Assembly: GCF_041624275.1 (NCBI RefSeq)
Contig: NZ_JBFJVE010000120.1
Coordinates: 1 to 9,567 of the forward strand
Direction: 5' to 3'
DNA from: Shimia sp041624275
Lineage (GTDB): Bacteria; Pseudomonadota; Alphaproteobacteria; Rhodobacterales; Rhodobacteraceae
DNA length: 9,567 bases
This document shows positions 1 through 6,317 of the stretch, piece by piece. A program made the position numbers and the translations under genes. Every line of letters starts with the position of its first letter. The first letter of the stretch is position 1. Under the pieces are notes generated by a model that saw only the letters and a list, made by a program, of their open reading frames with translations, searched no databases and was not told where the DNA came from.

Positions 1-978
1 GGCCGGCGGCGCGGCGGGCGCCGGGGCCGTTGCGGGCACGGCACCGGCAACGGTGGCGGCGGCAGGCTCGGCCGGCGTTTCGAGTGCCGGCGGCGCTGCG
101 ACCTCGGCGCGGGGCGCGTCGAGATGGAGATAGATGAAATCGCCGGTCTTGTGGACCTCGACCGGGCCGACATGGGCCCCCAAGAGGCGCCGCATGCGCG
201 CCGGCAACACCGAGGCGCTGATCCGCAACCGGGTCGGCGGCACCTGAAAGCGCAGGCTGCTCTGTTCGCGCATCAGGGCAATGGCACCGCCGTCCTGACG
301 CAGAAAGATCCGCTCGGGGTCGGTCAGCGTCAGCTCGGAGCCCTCGCTGCCGGCCTTGACGATCTCGATCCAGCCGTCGCGCTCGGCGGCAAGGTGAAAG
401 GTTTCGGCCCCCGCCTCTTCGGCACCGATCTGGCGCGCCGAGCGAAACTCGGGTCCGGGCAACGGGCTGACCCCCAGCGCCTGGTCACGCGGCCGCCGCA
501 GAAAGCTGGGCAGCGCGGTGCGCAGCGTCGGCTTGGCCACCGGAGGTTCCGGCGCCTCGACCTCTTCCGGCTCGGGCTCGGCGGGTGTGTCGTCGCCCAG
601 CCCCAGCAGGCGTTCGGGCGCCAGCCCTTCGTCCAGCGCATAGCGGTAGTTGACCGAGTAATCCGCCGCCTCGTCCGACAGGCCGGGTTGATCGGCCACC
701 AGCCGCATCAGGCGGCGCTGGTCGGAATAATGCAGCGGCTGCGTGGCATAGCCTTCGATGGCGGGCACGACGCAGACATCCTCGGCCGCCAGATCCAGAT
801 GCCGGCTCAGGCGCGGCACGATGCGCAGCTGTTCGTTGTCGTGAAAGGGCATCAGGCGGCATTCGCCGCTCGACAAGAGGCACAGCGCCAGCCACATGTC
901 GCCGGGCCAACCCTCGAGGGTAAGCTGCATTTCGCGGGGCTCGACGAGCACGACCAGGCTTTTTTCGCGATCTGACAT
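1..978 (-). CDS. Unrecognised protein with Ala/Pro-rich C-terminus, partial (stop lies beyond the left edge)
   Basis: An uninterrupted 326-codon reading frame starts at the ATG whose A is base 978 and is still open at base 1. Codon use is strongly G/C at third positions, and the overlapping plus-strand frame (124-975) has low-complexity Arg/Gln/Ala composition, so this strand is the real one. The protein begins MSDREKSLVVLVEP. It has an N-terminal part (about residues 1-125) with many hydrophobic and aromatic residues, an acidic Pro/Glu linker (about 129-150), a second predicted globular part (about 175-290, beta-rich in appearance) and a low-complexity Ala/Pro tail (291 onward). There is no signal peptide, clear membrane segment or known motif. 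No good Shine-Dalgarno precedes the ATG; an in-frame GTG at 1008 is an alternative start. It is divergent from motA, so a motility role is possible by context only. I do not recognise the family. Confidence 0.8.
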   Translation of the reverse strand, partial: MSDREKSLVVLVEPREMQLTLEGWPGDMWLALCLLSSGECRLMPFHDNEQLRIVPRLSRHLDLAAEDVCVVPAIEGYATQPLHYSDQRRLMRLVADQPGLSDEAADYSVNYRYALDEGLAPERLLGLGDDTPAEPEPEEVEAPEPPVAKPTLRTALPSFLRRPRDQALGVSPLPGPEFRSARQIGAEEAGAETFHLAAERDGWIEIVKAGSEGSELTLTDPERIFLRQDGGAIALMREQSSLRFQVPPTRLRISASVLPARMRRLLGAHVGPVEVHKTGDFIYLHLDAPRAEVAAPPALETPAEPAAATVAGAVPATAPAPAAPPA

Positions 979-1021
979 TTCGGGGCCGGAAATCCACTTT
1001 CTTTGCACCTCAATGGTTACC

Positions 1022-1038
1022 ACAAGATTAATTCTTGT
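1022..1038. repeat. Inverted repeat, 6-bp arms, possible regulator site
   Basis: ACAAGA (1022-1027) and TCTTGT (1033-1038) are perfect inverted repeats around TTAAT. A second CAAG/CTTG dyad follows directly (1040-1043 / 1047-1050), so the motif is used twice within 29 bases upstream of motA. The TTAA in the centre with CCAA seven bases later resembles, imperfectly, the TTAA-N7-TTAA box of the alphaproteobacterial cell-cycle and motility regulator CtrA. Confidence 0.4.
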
Positions 1039-1076
1039 CCAAGAACCTTGTTGGGATTTTTGTACTTGCAATATTA

Positions 1077-1104
1077 TTGTGAAATTCTTGGAAATCGGTA
1101 TAAA
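1077..1104 (+). promoter_or_regulatory. Candidate sigma-70-type promoter for motA
   Basis: TTGTGA (1077-1082) and TATAAA (1099-1104) are separated by 16 bases. Compared with TTGACA/TATAAT they match 4/6 and 5/6. The -10 ends 44 bases before the motA ATG. The -35 overlaps the right arm of palindrome 1069-1079, so a protein bound there could block or modulate the promoter. Read by eye; no transcription data. Confidence 0.45.
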
Positions 1105-1148
1105 TATGGGGCAAGAGGCCTATGCGTACCTGTGGGAGCCAAAAATAG

Positions 1149-2018
1149 ATGAACATCATCCTGGGATTTATTCTTGTCGTCGGGCTGGTTTTTGGGGGTT
1201 ACCTGCTGTCGGGCGGCGAGATGGGGGTCATCACCCATGCGCTGCCCTTCGAGGGCATGATGATCGGCGGCGCCGCGCTCGGCGCCTTCGTCGCGGCCAA
1301 TTCCTTCGGCAACATCAAGGCCACCGGCAAGGCTCTGGTCAAGACCTTCAAGGGGCCGAAATGGCAGGCGCGGGATTATATCGACCTGTTGAACCTGATG
1401 TTCTCGCTGGCCAAGATGTACCAGCAGAAGGGCATGCTGGCGCTGGACGAGCATATCGAGAACCCCAAGGAAAGCGCCGTCTTCTCGCAGTTTCCGAAGA
1501 TCCAGAACGACCATTTCGCGATCGACCTCATCACCGACAGTTTCCGCATGCTGGCGTTGCAGTTCGACGATCCGTTCCAGGCCGAGGACGTGATCAACAA
1601 GAAGCTTAAGAAACACCATCACGAGGCGCTGGTGGCGCCGCACAGCCTGACCAAGGTCGCCGACGCGCTGCCGGCCATCGGCATCGTCGCCGCTGTTCTC
1701 GGCGTCATCAAGACCATGGGCTCGATCGACAAGCCGCCCGCCGTGCTCGGCGGCATGATCGGCGGCGCGCTGGTCGGTACCTTTCTCGGGGTCTTTCTGG
1801 CCTATCTCTTCGTGGCGCCGCTCTCGGACCGGCTGACCGCGATCGAAGAGCAGGACGGCATCTTCTATACCGTGATCCGCGACATCTTCGTCGCCATCCT
1901 GCACGATCATTCGCCGACCATCTGCGTCGAGATCGGCCGCGGCAACATTCCCACCGTGCTGCAACCTTCGTTCTACGAGATGGAAGAGGCGCGTCAGGAT
2001 CTGACCGAGGCCGCATGA
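1149..2018 (+). CDS. motA: Flagellar motor stator protein MotA
   Basis: 289 residues, close to the usual MotA length. MotA forms, with MotB, the inner-membrane ion channel that drives flagellar rotation. Two N-terminal membrane segments (about 2-21 and 34-51), a large cytoplasmic loop (about 55-170) and two C-terminal segments (about 174-191 and 199-223) give the family topology. The loop has the signature IENPKES (103-109). LPAIGIVAAVLG (174-185) and the VAPL motif (222-225) supply prolines 175 and 224, which correspond to the two functionally important prolines of E. coli MotA. Aligned from memory, E. coli Arg90 and Glu98 become Gln92 and Asp100, with Lys94 nearby. A Shine-Dalgarno GGGAG at 1134-1138 supports the start. 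The next gene is fliJ-like, seven bases downstream; no motB is present in the window. Confidence 0.96.
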   Translation: MNIILGFILVVGLVFGGYLLSGGEMGVITHALPFEGMMIGGAALGAFVAANSFGNIKATGKALVKTFKGPKWQARDYIDLLNLMFSLAKMYQQKGMLALDEHIENPKESAVFSQFPKIQNDHFAIDLITDSFRMLALQFDDPFQAEDVINKKLKKHHHEALVAPHSLTKVADALPAIGIVAAVLGVIKTMGSIDKPPAVLGGMIGGALVGTFLGVFLAYLFVAPLSDRLTAIEEQDGIFYTVIRDIFVAILHDHSPTICVEIGRGNIPTVLQPSFYEMEEARQDLTEAA

Positions 2019-2025
2019 CAGTCCG

Positions 2026-2457
2026 ATGCCGAACCGCCGCATAGCCGCTCTGGAACTGCTGCACCGGGTCAAGGAGCAGGAGATCGACGGCATCGGCGTG
2101 CGGCTGCGCGATATCCGCACCGAACAGGAGAAGATCACCGCCGAGATCAACAGCCTGAGGCAGCGCGCGGTGGACGAGTCGCAATGCGCCACCCCCGAGA
2201 CCCTGCCCTATCTGTCCGGTTTCCTCGGCGCCATCGAAAGACGCCGGGGGCTGCTCGGGGCGCGGCTGGACAAGCTCGACGAAACGGCGCGGTCGATCGA
2301 GGACGAGTTGCGGCTGGCCTTCGTCGAAGCCAAGCGCAACGAGGCGGTGCTGGACCTGGCGCGCGAGCGGCACCAGCTTGACGAGGCGCGGCGTGAAAAT
2401 GCCGAGGCCGCCGAGATCGCCCAGAACATCTATCTGCGGCGCCTCGCCGACCGTTAG
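2026..2457 (+). CDS. fliJ: FliJ-like flagellar export chaperone, coiled coil
   Basis: 143 residues, very close to typical FliJ (about 147). The protein is almost all helix-forming and charged, with two predicted coiled-coil arms (about 8-52 and 70-135) around a short break with Pro and Gly (about 54-66). The C-terminal arm is rich in Arg, Glu and Gln (for example the stretch 101-130 with RNEAVLDLARERHQLDEARR), as in FliJ, the central stalk protein of the flagellar type III export ATPase complex that assists FliI/FliH. It has no signal peptide or membrane segment. It starts seven bases after the motA stop without a clear Shine-Dalgarno of its own, suggesting translation coupled to motA. Its stop overlaps the stop of the facing lysR gene. 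FliJ sequences are poorly conserved, so the call rests on length, coiled-coil character and the motA neighbour; a generic coiled-coil protein is the alternative. Confidence 0.72.
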   Translation: MPNRRIAALELLHRVKEQEIDGIGVRLRDIRTEQEKITAEINSLRQRAVDESQCATPETLPYLSGFLGAIERRRGLLGARLDKLDETARSIEDELRLAFVEAKRNEAVLDLARERHQLDEARRENAEAAEIAQNIYLRRLADR

Positions 2458-3383
2458 GCCGACCGAAAGGCCGGATCCTCGCCAATGGCACGGATGCGCG
2501 CCGACAGAAGCGCGGTGAACTCGTCGGCCAGCAGCGATTTCGGCCGCTGCGCCGGGGTCAGGATCGACACGCTGCTCGAGATGCGCGGCTCGAAGGGGCG
2601 GAAGACGATGTTGCCCCGGCCGGCAAAGATCTGCATGTGCGACGAGGCGGTGATCTTGTCGCAGATCATCACCCCGAGCCCGGCATCGACATAGCGCAGC
2701 CCGGGCAGGAAGGTCTGCAACTCGAACCGGCGGCGAAAGGCGATGCCGGCCCGTTCAAAGGCGGCCCGGGTCTGCCGGGTGATCGTGTGATCGTCGAAGA
2801 GGCCGCAGAAGGCGCGGTTGCCGATATCGGCCGGCGACACCCGGCTCAGCCGCGCCAGGCTGTCGTCGCGATGCACGGCACAGACACAGCCGAGGTCGAA
2901 ATCGGTCTGGTCGATCGAATTGCGCGGCACCGGCGTCTCGGCGAAGCCGATGTCGAACTGGCGCGAGGCGATCAGGTCCTCGATCACCGGCGAAGAGCGC
3001 ATCTTCAGCGTCACCGAGACCTCGGGCCGGTCCTTCAGCATCCCGGTCAGCACCTCGGGCACGAAGAACCCCGAGGCCGCCGGGTGGCAGGCGATCCGCA
3101 ACTCGCCATGTTCCCTGCGGGCGACGCCGGAAATGGTGCGCTTGGTGCGTTCGAGCCGGTCGAGGATGTCCTCGGCCTCTTCAAGGAAGAACCGCGCCTC
3201 GGGGGTGGGCCGGAAACTGCCCGGCTCGCGCAGGAACAGCGCAAAGCCCAGCTCGGCCTCGAGGGTCTGGATCATGGCGCTGACGGCGGGCTGGGTGCGG
3301 CCGAGGTTGCGCGCCGCCTCGGAAAACGACCCGGTGTGCATGATCTCGACGAAAGTGGCCAGCTGGCGGATGGTGAGATTCAT
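2454..3383 (-). CDS. LysR-type transcriptional regulator
   Basis: 309 residues, the normal LysR length. The N-terminus MNLTIRQLATFVEIMHTGSF is the classic opening of the winged helix-turn-helix (about 3-62), with SEAARNLGRTQPAVSAMIQ (21-39) as the recognition region, followed by the linker helix (about 63-90) and a two-lobed effector domain (about 93-300). It is divergently placed to the TRAP/oxidase operon with a 114-base gap holding a T-N11-A dyad, so it probably controls that operon in response to the imported substrate or an intermediate. There is no Shine-Dalgarno before its ATG; the in-frame stop TAA overlaps the ATG as TAATG. Its stop codon (2454-2456) overlaps the stop of the convergent fliJ. 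The general look recalls regulators of opine and amino-acid catabolism, but no specific orthologue is claimed. Confidence 0.93.
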   Translation of the reverse strand: MNLTIRQLATFVEIMHTGSFSEAARNLGRTQPAVSAMIQTLEAELGFALFLREPGSFRPTPEARFFLEEAEDILDRLERTKRTISGVARREHGELRIACHPAASGFFVPEVLTGMLKDRPEVSVTLKMRSSPVIEDLIASRQFDIGFAETPVPRNSIDQTDFDLGCVCAVHRDDSLARLSRVSPADIGNRAFCGLFDDHTITRQTRAAFERAGIAFRRRFELQTFLPGLRYVDAGLGVMICDKITASSHMQIFAGRGNIVFRPFEPRISSSVSILTPAQRPKSLLADEFTALLSARIRAIGEDPAFRSA

Positions 3384-3389
3384 TAGCCC

Positions 3390-3404
3390 ATAAATTCAGT
3401 TTAT
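3390..3404. promoter_or_regulatory. Probable LysR-regulator operator (T-N11-A dyad)
   Basis: ATAAA-TTCAG-TTTAT is a perfect 5-bp inverted repeat. T3391 and A3403 are separated by exactly eleven bases, the LysR-family T-N11-A signature. It lies six bases upstream of the lysR start codon and about 94 bases before the dctQ-type start, the expected place for a site that both activates the operon and autorepresses lysR. Confidence 0.6.
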
Positions 3405-3415
3405 CGCGTCAACGT

Positions 3416-3427
3416 AATTTCGAATTT
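3416..3427. promoter_or_regulatory. Second dyad, possible LysR activation site
   Basis: AATTTCGAATTT has a perfect TTCGAA core (3419-3424) with outer AA/TT pairs after one mismatch on each side. Its centre is about 24.5 bp from the centre of dyad 3390-3404, roughly two helical turns plus. LysR proteins commonly occupy a recognition site near -65 and a weaker activation site near -40; this spacing fits, though assignment is inference. Confidence 0.35.
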
Positions 3428-3472
3428 GCCTTTATGGCTGCCCCGGAGTCAAGCTGTCCCGAACAACCGCAT

Positions 3473-3488
3473 GCCGGTGAGCCGGTGA
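3473..3488 (+). repeat. Tandem 8-base direct repeat before the dctQ-type gene
   Basis: GCCGGTGA occurs twice without spacer (3473-3480, 3481-3488), immediately before the Shine-Dalgarno. The same bases create a five-codon frame ATG CCG GTG AGC CGG TGA (3471-3488) that ends one base before GGGAGG. It lacks a ribosome site of its own and may be chance. Confidence 0.5.
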
Positions 3489-3497
3489 GGGAGGACC

Positions 3498-3968
3498 ATG
3501 GACCGCTTTTCGAAATACATCCTGACCACGCTGATCTGTGTCGTGGCGCTGGGTCAGTTCATCCAGGTCATCACCCGCTATGTGCTTCAGGTGCCGGTGA
3601 TGGGGCTGGAAGAGACCATGCTCTATCCGACGCTGTGGCTTTATATCCTGGGCTCGGTCAACGCCTCGCGCGAGAACACCCATATCCGCGCCAATGTGCT
3701 CGAGATCTTCATCAAGACCGAGCGCGGCCATGTGCGGCTGGCGATCATCGGCGAGATCATCAGCCTCGTGGTCGGCCTGTGGCTGCTGTCCTGGGCCTGG
3801 AACTATACCGAATACGCCTGGCGCACCTGGCGCGAGAGCCCGACGCTCTACATTCCCACCTTCTATTCGGACGTCGCGCTGCTGATCGGTCTGGGGCTGA
3901 TGATGCTCTATACCGCCTGGCATCTCATTGCCCATGTCCGCAGCCTCGCAAAAGGAGCCTCGGCATGA
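3498..3968 (+). CDS. TRAP transporter small membrane subunit (DctQ family)
   Basis: 156 residues, normal for DctQ-type subunits, which pair with the large permease to import organic acids using a sodium or proton gradient. Four hydrophobic segments are visible (about 8-25, 43-56, 82-101 and 122-143). The family hallmark region VITRYVLQVP (24-33) followed by the Glu pair E38-E39 and an N-x6-H pattern (H62) before the cytoplasmic loop is present. The start has a strong Shine-Dalgarno GGGAGG at 3489-3494. It is the first gene of the rightward operon, and its stop overlaps the next start as ATGA (3965-3968), so the two membrane subunits are translationally coupled. A long overlapping frame beginning at 3434 runs through this gene in the dctM reading frame and is not thought to be used. 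Confidence 0.93.
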   Translation: MDRFSKYILTTLICVVALGQFIQVITRYVLQVPVMGLEETMLYPTLWLYILGSVNASRENTHIRANVLEIFIKTERGHVRLAIIGEIISLVVGLWLLSWAWNYTEYAWRTWRESPTLYIPTFYSDVALLIGLGLMMLYTAWHLIAHVRSLAKGASA

Positions 3969-5263
3969 TCGAGATCGCCCTCATCGCCATTGCCCTGTTG
4001 GTGATCACGCTGACCCTCGGGGTGCCGCTGCCCTATTGTTTCGGCGCCGCGCTGATGGTGATGTATTTCATCGGCGACGTCACCATGAAGGGCATGATGC
4101 TCTGGGGGTTCCAGCAGCTCGGCAACCCGGTCCTGCTGGCGATCCCGCTCTTTGTGCTGGCCGGCACCATCATGTCCGAAAGCGGCATCGCCGCCTCGCT
4201 GCTGCGCTTCGTCAATGCCTTTATCGGCCATGTGCGGGGCGGGCTCGGCGTCGTGGCGGCGGTAAGCTGCGCCATCATCGGCGCCATCTCGGGCTCGGGT
4301 CTGACCGGCATCGCCGCCATCGGCCCGCTCTTGATCCCGGAAATGGAGAAACGCGGCTATCCGCGTGAATATGCCACCGCGCTGATCGCCAATTCCTCGA
4401 TCCTCGGGCTGCTGATCCCGCCTTCGGTGACGATGATCGTCTATGGCTGGGTCACCGACACCTCGATCCTTGCCTGTTTTCTGGCGACCCTGGGGCCGGG
4501 GCTGTTCATCATGACCTCATTCTCGGTGATGAACCTGTGGATGAGCCGCAAGTTCAACCTGGTGCTCGACGACAAACCGACGTTCAGCGAGCTGACCTCG
4601 GAAGTGACCAAACGCGGCATCCATGCCTTTCCGGCGCTGTTGATGCCGGTCATCATCCTTGGCGGCATCTATGGCGGCGTCATGACCCCGACCGAGGCCG
4701 CCGCCGTGGCGGTGATCTATGCCGTGCCGGTGGGCTTCCTGATCTACAAGGGGCTGCGGCTCGAGAACTTCCTCGCCGCGGGCAAGGAAGCTGCGACAGC
4801 GGTCGGCGCGATCATGATGATGATCCTGTTCTCGATGATCCTCAGCCAGATGTTCGTCTATGAGAGCATCCCGCAGCAGATCGTCTCGGGCATCTTTGCG
4901 ATCACCGAGAACAAGGTGCTGCTGCTGATCTTCATCAATATCATGCTGTTCCTGGTCGGCATGGTGGTCAATGACGTGACCGCCATCATCCTGATCGCGC
5001 CGCTCCTGCTGCCGCTGATGAACGCGATCGGGGTCAGCCCGGTGCAGTTCGCCGCCATCATGGGCGTCAACACCGCCATGGGCGGGGTGACGCCGCCCTA
5101 TGCCTCGATCCTCTATCTCGGGGCGCGGATCGGCAAGGTGAAGGTCACCAAGGTGATCCCGCCGGCGATGTTCCTGATCCTGACAGGCTATCTGCCCGTG
5201 GTCTTCCTGACCTCATTCTGGCCCGACCTGTCGCTCTTCCTGCCGCGTCTGTTTGGCTACTGA
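3965..5263 (+). CDS. TRAP transporter large permease subunit (DctM family)
   Basis: 432 residues, the standard DctM size. It is the transporting subunit in the inner membrane, with about 11-12 strongly hydrophobic segments throughout. Family motifs are plain: IPLFVLAGTIM (60-70), the ISGSG...AAIGPLLIPEM region (108-127) followed by KRGYPREYATALIA (129-142), IPPSVTMIVYG (151-161), and the C-terminal mirror region with NDVTAIILIAPLLLP and GGVTPPYASILYLG. The first half-motif reads GSGLTG where many family members have GSSxA, a mild substitution near the ion/substrate site. ATG at 3965 was chosen over the in-frame ATG at 3434 because it gives the family N-terminus, has Shine-Dalgarno AAAGGAG at 3951-3957, and overlaps the dctQ-type stop by four bases. 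Confidence 0.95.
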   Translation: MIEIALIAIALLVITLTLGVPLPYCFGAALMVMYFIGDVTMKGMMLWGFQQLGNPVLLAIPLFVLAGTIMSESGIAASLLRFVNAFIGHVRGGLGVVAAVSCAIIGAISGSGLTGIAAIGPLLIPEMEKRGYPREYATALIANSSILGLLIPPSVTMIVYGWVTDTSILACFLATLGPGLFIMTSFSVMNLWMSRKFNLVLDDKPTFSELTSEVTKRGIHAFPALLMPVIILGGIYGGVMTPTEAAAVAVIYAVPVGFLIYKGLRLENFLAAGKEAATAVGAIMMMILFSMILSQMFVYESIPQQIVSGIFAITENKVLLLIFINIMLFLVGMVVNDVTAIILIAPLLLPLMNAIGVSPVQFAAIMGVNTAMGGVTPPYASILYLGARIGKVKVTKVIPPAMFLILTGYLPVVFLTSFWPDLSLFLPRLFGY

Positions 5264-5309
5264 CCCGGCATCCTACCCAACACAGCCAATCTCAACTGGA
5301 GGACAACCC

Positions 5310-6305
5310 ATGAAACGCCAACTGCTTGCCACCGCGCTCGCCGCGCTGGTCTCGATCTCGCCGGCCATCGCCGAGACCCTGAAAATGAGCCACGTGCGGC
5401 CACAGGACACCACCATCGACCTTGAACTGAAGGCCTTTGCCGCCAATCTCTCCGAGGCCACCGGCGGCAATCTCGAGGTCAAGATCTTTGCCGCCTCGGC
5501 GCTTGGCGACTACACCACCGTGCAGGAACGCATCAGCGTCGGTGCCATCGACATGGCGACCCAGCCGGCCGCCACCGCCGCCGACCGCCGGATGCAGATC
5601 TCGTCCTTCCCCTATCTGGCCGGCAACTGGGATCAGGCCCGCGCCATCTACGGGCCGGGCGGCGTGGTCCGTGACACCATGGCCGGGCTCTATGCCAAGC
5701 AGGACATCACCATGCTGGCCGCCTATCCGGTCTATTTCGGCGGCATCGCGCTGAATGTCGACAACCCCAATCCCGGCTCGGTCGAACCCAATGGCATCAA
5801 GGTCCGGGTGCCCGGCATCAAGAGCTTCCAGCTCACCGGCGAAGCGCTTGGGTACATCCCCTCGCCGATTCCCTTCTCCGAGGCCTTCACCGCGGTGCAG
5901 ACCGGCGTGGTCGACGGGGTCATCGGCTCGGGCGCCGAGGGCTATTACGCCTCGTTCCGCGACGTGACCAAGACCTATATCCCGGCCAATACCCACTTCG
6001 AGGTCTGGTACATGATCATCTCCAACGAGTCGCTGGCGGCGCTGAGCGAGGCCGACCGCGCGGCGCTGATCGCCGGGGCCGAGGCCTTTGAAGCGACCCG
6101 CTGGCAGGTGGCCGAGGCCGATCAGGCGCGCAACGAGCAGCGTCTTGCCGACGAGCTGGGCACCAAGGTCGCCAAGCTGACCGAGGCCGAGCTGGCGGCG
6201 ATGGCCGAGATGGGCCGCAGCAAGATCTGGCCCGCCGTGCTCGAGGATGTCGGCGTCGAATGGGGTCAGGCGATTCTCGACCAGGTCGCCGCCGCCGCCA
6301 AGTAA
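5310..6305 (+). CDS. TRAP transporter periplasmic substrate-binding protein (DctP family)
   Basis: 331 residues, normal for DctP-type proteins that bind the substrate in the periplasm and deliver it to the DctQ/DctM pair. A Sec signal peptide is clear: MKR, a hydrophobic core, then AIA/ET with probable cleavage after residue 21. GIKVRVPGI (162-170) carries Arg166, the position of the family arginine that salt-bridges the ligand carboxylate, so a carboxylated substrate is expected. PFSEAFTAVQTGVVDGVIG (188-206) matches the conserved P-x-E-x5-LQ-x-G-x-VDG block. The chosen ATG has Shine-Dalgarno TGGAGG eight bases upstream; an in-frame ATG at 5253 would hide the signal peptide and overlap the permease. 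The gap to the permease is 46 bases with no obvious terminator. Ligand identity cannot be read. Confidence 0.95.
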   Translation: MKRQLLATALAALVSISPAIAETLKMSHVRPQDTTIDLELKAFAANLSEATGGNLEVKIFAASALGDYTTVQERISVGAIDMATQPAATAADRRMQISSFPYLAGNWDQARAIYGPGGVVRDTMAGLYAKQDITMLAAYPVYFGGIALNVDNPNPGSVEPNGIKVRVPGIKSFQLTGEALGYIPSPIPFSEAFTAVQTGVVDGVIGSGAEGYYASFRDVTKTYIPANTHFEVWYMIISNESLAALSEADRAALIAGAEAFEATRWQVAEADQARNEQRLADELGTKVAKLTEAELAAMAEMGRSKIWPAVLEDVGVEWGQAILDQVAAAAK

Positions 6306-6317
6306 GCGAGGCAAAGC

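Larger units (their letters stand above)
979..1148. promoter_or_regulatory. AT-rich divergent control region between the unknown gene and motA
   Basis: This 170-base stretch is clearly richer in A/T than the surrounding coding DNA and separates two genes transcribed away from each other, so it should carry both promoters. It contains inverted repeat ACAAGA-TTAAT-TCTTGT (1022-1038), a shorter dyad CAAG-AAC-CTTG (1040-1050), the perfect odd palindrome CAATA-T-TATTG (1069-1079), and a motA-directed promoter candidate (1077-1104). A Shine-Dalgarno GGGAG lies at 1134-1138, ten bases before the motA ATG. No clear promoter was found for the minus-strand gene. That the dyads bind a motility regulator is inference. 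Confidence 0.65.
3384..3497. promoter_or_regulatory. lysR / TRAP operon divergent control region
   Basis: The 114-base gap between divergent lysR and dctQ-type genes is AT-rich on the lysR side. It contains a T-N11-A dyad (3390-3404), a second dyad (3416-3427), a TTGCCT (3426-3431) that could be a weak -35 for the rightward operon, a tandem 8-base repeat (3473-3488) and the Shine-Dalgarno GGGAGG (3489-3494) for the dctQ-type gene. If the first dyad lies at about -65, as is usual for LysR recognition sites, transcription would begin near 3462. No convincing -10 is seen, which fits an activator-dependent promoter but does not prove one. Confidence 0.6.

Noticed and set aside
124..975. Plus-strand frame of 283 codons opposite the left-edge gene
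   Set aside because: It is rich in Arg, Gln, Ala and His with no domain character; the minus strand encodes a normal-looking protein with third-position G/C bias over the same bases and beyond.
1074..2192. Minus-strand frame of 372 codons across motA
   Set aside because: It is the mirror of a confidently identified motA gene and has His/Asp/Arg-rich shadow composition typical of antisense frames in GC-rich DNA.
3407..3412. TTGACG on the minus strand as the -35 box of lysR
   Set aside because: With a normal 16-18 base spacer the -10 would fall on the lysR start codon itself, so it cannot serve a transcript with the assigned start.
3434..3964. Long in-frame N-terminal extension of the TRAP permease, starting at ATG 3434
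   Set aside because: This frame runs under the whole dctQ-type gene and translates to low-complexity Arg/His/Ala-rich sequence. The family N-terminus begins at 3965 with its own ribosome site and ATGA coupling.
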